Below, in pieces: positions 1 through 5,720 of a stretch of 5,765 nt of DNA (its first letter is position 1; the number at the start of each line of letters is the position of its first letter). Below the pieces are notes generated by a model that did no database searches, was not told the DNA's origin, and was given only the letters and a program-made list of their open reading frames with translations. Made by a program: the position numbers and the translations under genes. Source of the DNA: an uncultured bacterium (lineage in GTDB: Bacteria; Bacillota; Clostridia; Lachnospirales; Lachnospiraceae); contig CAMTFT010000134.1 of the NCBI GenBank assembly GCA_947071365.1, forward strand, positions 1 through 5,765, given 5' to 3'.

Positions 1-42
1 GTAGCTCCGTCTCGTGGGCTCGGAGATGTGTATAAGAGACAG
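1..42 (+). other. Nextera read-2 adapter with index (not genomic)
   Basis: Positions 9-42 match the Illumina Nextera read-2 transposon adapter: GTCTCGTGGGCTCGG followed by the 19-base Tn5 mosaic end AGATGTGTATAAGAGACAG at 24-42. The eight bases before it (GTAGCTCC) sit where the i7 index lies and fit, from memory, the reverse complement of index N718. This is library sequence left on the contig. Genomic sequence begins at 43. Confidence 0.98.
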
Positions 43-44
43 TT

Positions 45-170
45 ATTGGACTGATTAATATTTTTCTGGTCTTTGTTCCGAAATACCAATATTTGGAAGG
101 TATTCAGAGTCAGGGGATTAATCCAAATTCCTGCTTAAAAATAATACACACTAAATATTCCAACTCATAA
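45..170 (+). CDS. Possible 3' end of a truncated upstream ORF
   Basis: Reading from 45, an uninterrupted frame of 41 codons runs to TAA at 168-170. It begins with a short hydrophobic stretch (IGLINIFLVFVPKY) and ends in a polar tail (QGINPNSCLK...). It would be the C-terminus of a gene whose start lies beyond the left end of the fragment. I do not recognise a family. The frame is short and AT-rich, so it may be chance, and no terminator hairpin with a T-run follows the stop. The other two forward frames hit stops within the first 20 genomic bases. Confidence 0.22.
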   Translation: MGLINIFLVFVPKYQYLEGIQSQGINPNSCLKIIHTKYSNS

Positions 171-171
171 G

Positions 172-200
172 TTGACACATTTCAATTCTAAAGCTTTTAT
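172..200 (+). promoter_or_regulatory. Candidate distal promoter for the marR operon
   Basis: A perfect -35 hexamer TTGACA (172-177) is followed after 17 bp by TTTTAT (195-200), a 4-of-6 match to the -10 consensus. It lies just downstream of the possible upstream stop at 170 and just before the inverted repeat at 204-235, so a repressor bound there would cover the start region. This is a motif match only; the weaker -10 makes it the less certain of two candidates. Confidence 0.4.
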
Positions 201-203
201 AAA

Positions 204-235
204 TTGCACAAAAACCACTTGCATTTTTTGTGCAA
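204..235. promoter_or_regulatory. Inverted repeat, candidate MarR operator
   Basis: TTGCACAAAAA (204-214) and TTTTTGTGCAA (225-235) are perfect 11-bp inverted arms around a 10-base centre. A nested shorter palindrome, TTGCA (219-223) with TGCAA (231-235), spans 17 bp, which is about the usual size of a MarR-dimer site. The repeat covers the -35 region of the proximal promoter and ends five bases before its TATAAT. MarR genes are commonly self-repressed through such palindromes in their own promoter, so this is the most likely binding site. The AT-rich arms and lack of a following T-run argue against a terminator. Confidence 0.55.
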
Positions 236-246
236 AAGTCTATAAT
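219..246 (+). promoter_or_regulatory. Candidate proximal promoter for the marR operon
   Basis: A perfect -10 hexamer TATAAT lies at 241-246. Sixteen bases upstream is TTGCAT (219-224), which keeps the TTG of the -35 consensus. Transcription would start near 253 and leave a leader of about 55 bases before the marR ATG at 309. The -35 element lies inside the inverted repeat at 204-235, an arrangement suited to repression by promoter occlusion. Confidence 0.5.
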
Positions 247-265
247 TCAATTAGCTGTTTAATAA

Positions 266-277
266 TTAGTCGGCTAA
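266..277. promoter_or_regulatory. Short palindrome in the marR leader, possible second operator
   Basis: TTAG (266-269) and CTAA (274-277) form an inverted repeat around TCGG. A related half-site, TTAGC at 251-255, lies upstream and is inverted relative to GCTAA at 273-277. The element sits between the predicted transcription start and the marR ribosome binding site, where a bound repressor could block the polymerase. The arms are only four to five bases, so chance is a real alternative. Confidence 0.3.
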
Positions 278-308
278 ATAAAAGGAAGCAAAGGGGTAAA
301 GTGCAGTT

Positions 309-806
309 ATGGAGTGTATGGAAGAAATGCAGGGCAACAGTATAAATTCCTGGTTGATTCGCCTGATCCACAATTATTCTTCTATGAATTTTAAGAAGTT
401 TACGGGGCTGGGGATCCATCCGGGACAGCTTCCGGTGCTGAAGCTGGTCTCCGAAAGGGAAGGAATCAGTCCCCGGGCGCTGGCGGATGCCATTCATATC
501 AAGCCACCGACAGTCACTGTGACGGTACAGCGGCTTGAGAAGGCAGGTCTGGTGTATAAGAAAGCAGATCCCGTAGATCAGAGAGTCAGCCGTATTTACC
601 TGACGGAGAAGGGGAAAGATATTCAGAAAGAAATTATTCATCTGATCGATGAGAATGAGAGAATACTGACCCGGGATTTTTCAGGGGAGGAGCTGGAGCA
701 GCTTCGAAGTTTTTTTGAGCGGATGGTAAAGAATCTGCAGCAGATGGAGAACATTTCACCATGCAAAGAGCAGAGCCACGAGGCGCGCGAAAAAGCAAAT
801 GACTGA
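309..806 (+). CDS. MarR-family transcriptional regulator
   Basis: This encodes a 165-aa cytoplasmic DNA-binding protein of the MarR family, which act as homodimers with winged helix-turn-helix domains and usually repress their own operon until a small ligand binds. The winged-helix core spans about residues 36-110. It includes the helix GISPRALADAIHI, the recognition helix KPPTVTVTVQRLEKAGLV (about 65-82) and a wing with the family pattern DPVDQRVSRIYLT (87-99). Helices before and after it would form the dimer interface. The length is slightly above the usual 140-150 aa because of a polar tail after about residue 145. The ATG at 309 follows AAGGGG (291-296) by 12 bases, which is rather long; ATGs at 318 and 327 are alternatives. 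Two ABC exporter genes follow on the same strand after 67 bp with no terminator, so it most likely controls them. The ligand is unknown. Confidence 0.93.
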   Translation: MECMEEMQGNSINSWLIRLIHNYSSMNFKKFTGLGIHPGQLPVLKLVSEREGISPRALADAIHIKPPTVTVTVQRLEKAGLVYKKADPVDQRVSRIYLTEKGKDIQKEIIHLIDENERILTRDFSGEELEQLRSFFERMVKNLQQMENISPCKEQSHEAREKAND

Positions 807-873
807 ACGGATTCAAGACAGATTCTGTGAAAACGAATAGTGTGGGAATTTATCTGACATCGAGGAGGTAACT
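807..873 (+). promoter_or_regulatory. marR-ABC intergenic gap with strong ribosome binding site
   Basis: The 67-bp gap has no terminator-like hairpin with a T-run, so marR and the transporter genes are probably co-transcribed. A near-perfect Shine-Dalgarno sequence, GAGGAGGT (862-869), lies four bases before the ATG at 874 and fixes that start. A small 11-bp palindrome, ACAGATTCTGT, lies at 818-828; its function, if any, is unclear. Confidence 0.6.
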
Positions 874-3207
874 ATGACAAAACTTGCAAAGTATCTAAGA
901 AGCTCGGCGGGCTTTCTTGTCCTGATCGTCTGTCTTTTGTTTCTTCAGGCGAGCTGTGATCTGGCGCTGCCGGATTACACCTCAAAGATCGTAAATGAAG
1001 GAATTCAGCAAAAGGGCATAGAGGACGGCGTGCCGGAAAAAATGCGGCTGGAGACGGCGGAAAATCTGAAGCTTTTCATGGACGAAGAGCAGCAGGCGCT
1101 GTTGGAAGGCAGCTATACGCAGGAGGATGGGATATATGTCCTGAAGAAGCTTTCTGAGGAAGAGAGAGAGAATCTGGGGAAAGCGCTTATGAAGGCGGAG
1201 ATCGTATTGTCCGCCATGACGCAGGAAGATGGGGTATCGTCGCTGATGCAGATGTCCGGGGATAGCGAAGCGGCCCCAGGTGAACAGCCAGAAGACAGCG
1301 CAGGGGATAACGAAGCAGCCTCAGGTGAACAGCCAGAAGACAGCGCAGAGGATAACGAGGCAGCCTCAGGTGAACAGACAGAAAATAGCGCAGAGAATAG
1401 CGAGGCAGCCCCAGACGAGCAGCAGGCGATGCAGCTCCCGGACGGCGTTTCTCCCCTGGATGCGATCAGGCTCATGCCGGAAGGCATGCGTGCGCAGATG
1501 CTTCAATCGATAGACGAGAAGCTTGATGCAGTACCGGAGATGATGACGGAGCAGTACGCGATTCAGTTTGTTTCTCAGGAGTATGAAGAGATGGGAATCA
1601 ATCTCGATAAGCAGCAGATCAGCTACATTATGAGGACGGGCGGCAGGATGCTTCTTCTGGCACTGCTGGGCATGATGGCATCCGTGCTGGTGACTTTCTG
1701 TTCCGCCCGGGTGGCAGCTACGGTGGCACACGATCTTCGAAATGATGTGTACCGGAAGGTCATCGGGTTTACCAGCGAGGAATTCAACCATTTCTCTACG
1801 GCATCGCTGATCACGCGGAGCACGAATGATATCCAGCAGATTCAGATGTTCCTGGCGATGGGATTCCGGTTGATTCTGTATTCACCGATCCTGGGGCTTG
1901 GCGGCGTTCTTAAGGTTCTGCAGACAAACGCTTCCATGAGCTGGATCATTGCGGTGGCAGTCGTTCTTATCATGATGGTCATATTCGTCCTGTTTAAAGT
2001 GGCGATGCCGAGATTTACGAAACTGCAGGTGCTGATCGACCGGGTGAATCTCGTGACGAGGGAGATTTTGAGCGGAGTCATGGTCACCAGGGCGTTCAGT
2101 GCGGAGAAACATGAGGAGGAACGGTTCGAGAAGGCAAATCGGGATCTGACGAAAACGAACCTGTTCGTCAATCGCTGCATGACGTTTATGATGCCAATCA
2201 TGATGTTGATTATGAACGGAGTTTCCGTCCTGATCGTGTATAAGGGTGCATACGGAGTGGATGAGGGAACGCTTCAGGTGGGCGATATGATGGCGTTTAT
2301 CCAGTACGCAATGCAGATCATCATGTCCTTCCTGATGATCACTATGATGTCGATCATGATTCCCAGGGCAAATGTTGCAGGAAAACGTATTTATGAAGTG
2401 CTGAGCACGAAAGCATCGATTCGCGACCCGGAACATCCGAAGACGCCGGAAGTATCAGCAAAGGGCACGGTGGAGTTCGATCATGTGTCCTTCGCGTATC
2501 CTGATGCCGGGGAAAAGGTGCTGGAGGATATTTCATTTAAGGCAGAAAAGGGCCAGACCGTGGCCTTCATCGGAAGTACGGGAAGCGGCAAGAGCACGCT
2601 GATCAACCTGATCCCGCGTTTTTATGATGTGACGGAGGGCTGCGTGCGGGTAGACGGCATCGATGTGCGGGAGATGGCAAAGAAGGATCTGTGCAGCAGG
2701 CTTGGGTATGTGCCGCAGAAGAGCGTTCTTTTCTCCGGTACGATCGATTCGAATATCCGGTACGGGAGAATGGATGCGACCAGACAGGAGGTAGAGGAAG
2801 CCGCTGCCATTGCGCAGGCGACGGATTTTATAGAGGCAAAGGATGAACAGTATGATTCTCCAATCGCACAGGGCGGCACGAACGTATCCGGCGGCCAGAA
2901 GCAGAGGCTGTCGATTGCCCGGGCGATCGCAAAGCAGCCTGAGATCCTGATTTTTGACGACAGCTTTTCCGCTTTGGATTACAAGACGGATGTTGCGCTG
3001 CGGCGCGCCCTGAAGGAGGCGACAAAGGATACGACGACGCTGATTGTGGCACAGCGAATCAGCACGATTCTTCATGCGGACCAGATCATTGTACTGGATG
3101 AGGGCAGGATCGCAGGTAAGGGAACTCACGCGGAGCTGATGAAGAACTGCGAGGTTTACCGCCAGATCGCCACATCCCAGTTGTCAGAGGAGGAATTAGC
3201 AGGATGA
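874..3207 (+). CDS. ABC exporter half-transporter, degenerate-site subunit
   Basis: This encodes a 777-aa inner-membrane ABC exporter subunit with an N-terminal membrane domain fused to a C-terminal ATPase. Membrane segments fall near residues 11-30, 258-277, 330-349, 354-375, 436-457 and 472-496. The ATPase (about 531-770) has A-loop Tyr542, Walker A GSTGSGKST (567-575), Q-loop Gln615, signature VSGGQ (671-675), Walker B ILIFD ending at Asp695, and D-loop SALD (699-702). Two catalytic residues are changed: Asp696 stands where the catalytic Glu is expected, and Gln727 (VAQRIST) replaces the switch His. This matches the non-catalytic partner of heterodimeric exporters such as TM287/288. The protein is about 200 aa longer than usual because of a loop of some 220 aa between the first two membrane segments, which contains an acidic tandem repeat. 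It overlaps the next gene by ATGA, so the two are probably made in equal amounts. Multidrug or peptide export is likely; the substrate is unknown. Confidence 0.95.
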   Translation: MTKLAKYLRSSAGFLVLIVCLLFLQASCDLALPDYTSKIVNEGIQQKGIEDGVPEKMRLETAENLKLFMDEEQQALLEGSYTQEDGIYVLKKLSEEERENLGKALMKAEIVLSAMTQEDGVSSLMQMSGDSEAAPGEQPEDSAGDNEAASGEQPEDSAEDNEAASGEQTENSAENSEAAPDEQQAMQLPDGVSPLDAIRLMPEGMRAQMLQSIDEKLDAVPEMMTEQYAIQFVSQEYEEMGINLDKQQISYIMRTGGRMLLLALLGMMASVLVTFCSARVAATVAHDLRNDVYRKVIGFTSEEFNHFSTASLITRSTNDIQQIQMFLAMGFRLILYSPILGLGGVLKVLQTNASMSWIIAVAVVLIMMVIFVLFKVAMPRFTKLQVLIDRVNLVTREILSGVMVTRAFSAEKHEEERFEKANRDLTKTNLFVNRCMTFMMPIMMLIMNGVSVLIVYKGAYGVDEGTLQVGDMMAFIQYAMQIIMSFLMITMMSIMIPRANVAGKRIYEVLSTKASIRDPEHPKTPEVSAKGTVEFDHVSFAYPDAGEKVLEDISFKAEKGQTVAFIGSTGSGKSTLINLIPRFYDVTEGCVRVDGIDVREMAKKDLCSRLGYVPQKSVLFSGTIDSNIRYGRMDATRQEVEEAAAIAQATDFIEAKDEQYDSPIAQGGTNVSGGQKQRLSIARAIAKQPEILIFDDSFSALDYKTDVALRRALKEATKDTTTLIVAQRISTILHADQIIVLDEGRIAGKGTHAELMKNCEVYRQIATSQLSEEELAG
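1261..1422 (+). repeat. 45-bp in-frame tandem repeat, about 3.6 copies
   Basis: Units start at 1261, 1306, 1351 and 1396, the last being partial (27 bases). Adjacent full units differ at about four of 45 positions. The unit is a multiple of three, so it adds whole 15-residue blocks to the first ABC subunit, residues 130-183. The consensus is close to D-N-E-A-A-S-G-E-Q-P-E-D-S-A-E. The blocks are strongly acidic, lack aromatic and aliphatic residues other than Ala, and are probably disordered. They lie in the extracellular loop between the first two membrane segments. Copy number is likely to vary between strains. Confidence 0.95.
3188..3193 (+). promoter_or_regulatory. Ribosome binding site for the second ABC gene
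   Basis: AGGAGG lies inside the last codons of the upstream ABC gene, 10 bases before the ATG at 3204. Together with the four-base ATGA overlap it supports this start and suggests coupled translation of the two subunits. Confidence 0.8.
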
Positions 3208-5051
3208 GTGAGACGAGAACAGCAAGACGGCCTCACGGGCCCATGGGCGGCCCGGGCATGAGAGGCGGTGAAAAAGCAAAGGATTTTTCCGGCAGCATGA
3301 AAAAGATTTTTCGTTACATGGGAAAATACAAAGTGCGTATCTTTATGGTGGCAGTCTTTGCCGTGGCCGGCACGCTTTTTAATATCGTAGGCCCGAAAAT
3401 CCTCGGCAAAGCGACAACGGAGCTGTTTAACGGCCTGGTGGCGAAGATAGGGGGAACGGGCGGAATTGATTTCGGGAAGATCGGGCAGATCCTTCTGTCT
3501 GTCATGGGGCTGTATTTTTGCAGTGCGGCCTTCTCCTTTATGCAGGGCTTCATCATGACAGGCGTCTCCAACGATGTGACGTATAGCCTCAGGCGGGATA
3601 TTTCACAGAAGATCAACCGCCTTCCACTGAAATATTTTGAGAGCAGGACGACAGGAGAAGTGCTCTCCAGGGTGACGAACGATGTGGATACGCTTCAGAC
3701 GAGCCTGAATCAGAGCCTTACGCAGCTCATTACCTCCACGACAACGCTGATCGGTGTGTTTATCATGATGCTCAGCATCAATGTCTGGATGACGCTGGCG
3801 GCGCTGGTGATCCTGCCGATCTCCATGATCATTATCGGTACGGTCATGAAGCGTTCCCAGAAATTTTTCCGGGGACAGCAGAAATATCTCGGCGAGGTAA
3901 ACGGGCAGATCGAAGAGATATACGGCGGCCATAATATCGTCCGGGTATTCAATAAAGAAAATGATGTGGTAGAAGAGTTTGAAAAGGTCAATCAGAAGTT
4001 GTATAATACTGCCTGGAAGTCACAGTTTTTCTCAGGCATCATGATGCCGATCATGCAGTTCATCGGAAATCTGGGATACGTGATGGTGGCTATCCTGGGC
4101 GGCTTCATGGTCATCAAAAATGCCATTGAGGTCGGGGATATCCAGTCATTCTTCCAGTACATCCGCAATTTTACGCAGCCGATCCAGCAGATCGCGCAGG
4201 TGACAAATATGCTGCAGTCTACGGCGGCTGCATCGGAGCGGATCTTTGAATTTTTGGAGGAGAAGGAAGAGGACCAGACGGTTCCGGACCCGGTGGATAT
4301 CACGGATCTTCGGGGAAATGTGGAGTTCGAGCACGTAAAATTCGGCTACGATCCGCAGCAGGTCATTGTGCATGATTTTTCAGCGAATATCAGGGACGGC
4401 CAGAAGATCGCCATAGTCGGCCCCACCGGAGCAGGCAAGACGACGATGGTCAAGCTGCTGATGCGGTTCTATGACGTGAATTCCGGTAGCATCAGGGTGG
4501 ACGGCCACGATGTAAGGGATTTCAACCGCAGCAATCTCCGGGAAATGTTCGGTATGGTATTGCAGGATACGTGGCTGTTTTCTGGCACGATCATGGAGAA
4601 TATCCGGTATGGCCGGCTGGACGCTACGGATGAGGAGGTCATTGCGGCGGCAAAGGCGGCCCATATACACAAGTTCATCATGCAGCAGCCGGGAGGATAT
4701 CAGATGGTGCTGAACGAAGAGACGAGTAACGTTTCTCAGGGACAGAAGCAGCTTCTGACGATTGCCAGGGCGATCCTTGCGGACAACAGGATCCTGATTC
4801 TTGATGAGGCTACATCCTCCGTCGATACGAGGACGGAAACGCAGATCCAGGAGGCGATGGATGCCCTGATGAGGGGCAGAACCAGCTTTGTCATTGCCCA
4901 CAGGCTCTCCACGATCCGCGACGCGGACCTGATCCTCGTTATGAAGGACGGAGATATCATTGAACAGGGAGATCACGAAGAACTGATGAAGGCTGGCGGC
5001 TTCTATGCGGGACTGTATAACAGCCAGTTCGAAAAAGCGGAGGCGATTTAA
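3204..5051 (+). CDS. ABC exporter half-transporter, catalytic subunit
   Basis: This encodes a 615-aa half-transporter that should pair with the product of the upstream gene. A cytosolic Gly/Pro/Met/His-rich leader (about 1-25) precedes membrane segments near 44-66, 92-118, 170-190, 195-215, 279-303 and 311-335; the last is weakly hydrophobic. The ATPase (about 371-605) has A-loop Tyr382, Walker A GPTGAGKTT (406-414), Q-loop Gln454, Walker B ILILD with Asp534, catalytic Glu535, D-loop SSVD (538-541) and switch His566, so its own catalytic residues are intact. Its signature motif is VSQGQ (510-514), with Gln512 where Gly is usual. In heterodimeric exporters that changed signature faces the degenerate Walker site of the partner, and the reciprocal changes here fit this. 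The length is normal for the family, so only the partner carries the long loop. The exported substrate is not evident; drug, lipid or peptide are all possible. Confidence 0.95.
   Translation: MSETRTARRPHGPMGGPGMRGGEKAKDFSGSMKKIFRYMGKYKVRIFMVAVFAVAGTLFNIVGPKILGKATTELFNGLVAKIGGTGGIDFGKIGQILLSVMGLYFCSAAFSFMQGFIMTGVSNDVTYSLRRDISQKINRLPLKYFESRTTGEVLSRVTNDVDTLQTSLNQSLTQLITSTTTLIGVFIMMLSINVWMTLAALVILPISMIIIGTVMKRSQKFFRGQQKYLGEVNGQIEEIYGGHNIVRVFNKENDVVEEFEKVNQKLYNTAWKSQFFSGIMMPIMQFIGNLGYVMVAILGGFMVIKNAIEVGDIQSFFQYIRNFTQPIQQIAQVTNMLQSTAAASERIFEFLEEKEEDQTVPDPVDITDLRGNVEFEHVKFGYDPQQVIVHDFSANIRDGQKIAIVGPTGAGKTTMVKLLMRFYDVNSGSIRVDGHDVRDFNRSNLREMFGMVLQDTWLFSGTIMENIRYGRLDATDEEVIAAAKAAHIHKFIMQQPGGYQMVLNEETSNVSQGQKQLLTIARAILADNRILILDEATSSVDTRTETQIQEAMDALMRGRTSFVIAHRLSTIRDADLILVMKDGDIIEQGDHEELMKAGGFYAGLYNSQFEKAEAI
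5039..5043 (+). promoter_or_regulatory. Ribosome binding site that sets a GTG start
   Basis: GGAGG lies in the last codons of the second ABC gene, nine bases before GTG at 5053. The in-frame ATG at 5005 has no comparable site and would add 16 residues (MRDCITASSKKRRRFK) that overlap the ABC gene and are unlike the family's N-terminus. The GTG start is therefore preferred. Confidence 0.8.
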
Positions 5052-5052
5052 A

Positions 5053-5658
5053 GTGAAGTATAACATTATTGCAATCGAACGAGAATATGCATCCGGTGGA
5101 AATGAGATCGGAGAGAGAACAGCCAAAAGGCTGGATATTCCCTGTTATGGACAGGAGGTGCTGAACCGGGCGGCAAAGCTGATGAAGACCGTGCCGGAGC
5201 GGCTGCTCCATCTGGAGGAAACGACCTCCAACAGCCTTTTGTATTCCCTGGGAATGGCGGCCAAGGTGATGACGGGAGAGCGGGACGGCCTTTCTGAGGA
5301 AGGCGCTCTGTACGTGACAGAGGAGCGCGTCATCAAAGATATGGCGCTGCAGGGCCCCTGCGTGATCGTGGGAAGGTGCGCTGGCTGGATCCTTCAGGAA
5401 CGTAAAGACGTTCTGCGGGTGTTCATCCATGCAGACCGTGAATTCCGCAAAAAGCGTGCCGTGGAAGATTACGGAATAGATGAGGCAAGTGCGGAAAATA
5501 CATTGAAAAAATTTGACCGCAGGCGTTCGAATTTTTATCACGCCAATACGGGAAGGGCATGGGATGATAAGAAAGGATATCATCTTGTGCTGGACAGCTC
5601 GGCGGTTGGGATAGAGCAGTGTGTGCGTATCATATGTAATACGGCGGAGGGAAGATAA
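5053..5658 (+). CDS. Cytidylate-kinase-like family protein
   Basis: With the GTG start this is a 201-aa cytosolic protein of the cytidylate-kinase-like family (Cytidylate_kin2 type), common in Clostridia and about the usual length. The N-terminal strand and glycine loop read IIAIEREYASGGNEIG (5-20). Other family landmarks are IPCYG (29-33), VIVGRCAGWIL (104-114), VFIHAD (123-128), DRRRSNFY (155-162), the NTGRAW segment (165-170) and LDSSAVGIE (180-188). The fold is that of nucleoside monophosphate kinases, but the glycine loop lacks the GK[ST] of true CMP kinases, so the substrate and even kinase activity are uncertain. It starts one base after the ABC stop, so translation is probably coupled. 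A start at ATG 5005 would give 217 aa but lacks a good ribosome site. Its link to the exporter is unexplained; it may modify a substrate or a nucleotide-like signal. Confidence 0.88.
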   Translation: MKYNIIAIEREYASGGNEIGERTAKRLDIPCYGQEVLNRAAKLMKTVPERLLHLEETTSNSLLYSLGMAAKVMTGERDGLSEEGALYVTEERVIKDMALQGPCVIVGRCAGWILQERKDVLRVFIHADREFRKKRAVEDYGIDEASAENTLKKFDRRRSNFYHANTGRAWDDKKGYHLVLDSSAVGIEQCVRIICNTAEGR

Positions 5659-5681
5659 AACTTCCGCCGAATGAAGATTTT
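5642..5681 (+). terminator. Weak terminator-like hairpin at the kinase-like gene stop
   Basis: CGGCGGAGG (5642-5650) can pair with CTTCCGCCG (5661-5669) as a nine-pair stem with one G-T wobble and a 10-base loop holding the TAA stop at 5656-5658. The stem is GC-rich, as in intrinsic terminators, but only a late TTTT (5678-5681) follows after eight other bases. Termination would be inefficient at best; an mRNA-end structure is an alternative. Confidence 0.35.
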
Positions 5682-5700
5682 CAGGAGAAAGCTTTCGCGG

Positions 5701-5716
5701 GATGGCATGAGCCATC
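5701..5716. other. Short perfect hairpin near the right end
   Basis: GATGGC (5701-5706) and GCCATC (5711-5716) form a perfect six-bp stem with loop ATGA. The genomic sequence ends four bases later, so any T-run that would mark a terminator is not visible. A ten-base palindrome, GAAAGCTTTC, lies just before it at 5687-5696. An open frame also runs from ATG 5671 to the end (MKIFRRKLSRDGMSHQ...) but has no ribosome site, so I do not call it a gene. Confidence 0.3.
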
Positions 5717-5720
5717 AGAC

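Noticed and set aside
1..42. Natural Tn5/IS50 transposon end
   Set aside because: The 19-bp mosaic end is the engineered one and is joined to the synthetic Nextera arm and an index. No transposase gene is present.
204..246. Intrinsic terminator for the possible upstream frame
   Set aside because: The stem has AT-rich arms, and on the plus strand it is followed by AAAAGTC rather than a T-run. The operator reading fits its place next to TATAAT better.
904..957. Possible lipoprotein signal (FLQASC) at the N-terminus of the first ABC subunit
   Set aside because: The Cys lies at the end of the first membrane helix of a polytopic exporter with conserved sequence around it; lipid modification is not expected.
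1280..1513. Alternate-frame open reading frame across the tandem repeat (also a minus-strand one at 1113-1487)
   Set aside because: The repeat period is a multiple of three, so any frame without a stop in one unit stays open through the array. The translations are biased shadows of the ABC gene and have no ribosome site.
4380..5126. Long minus-strand open frame of 248 codons
   Set aside because: It lies opposite the conserved ATPase domain of the second ABC subunit, whose motifs are all readable on the plus strand. Its translation resembles no family I know.
4957..5715. Long minus-strand open frame of 252 codons
   Set aside because: It covers the kinase-like gene, whose family motifs are clear on the plus strand. 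The frame is a by-product of codon bias.
43..5720. Search for defence system, CRISPR array, tRNA/rRNA, phage or insertion sequence
   Set aside because: No spaced direct repeats, RNA-gene folds, transposase or phage motifs were seen. The only array is the in-frame 45-bp repeat inside the ABC gene.
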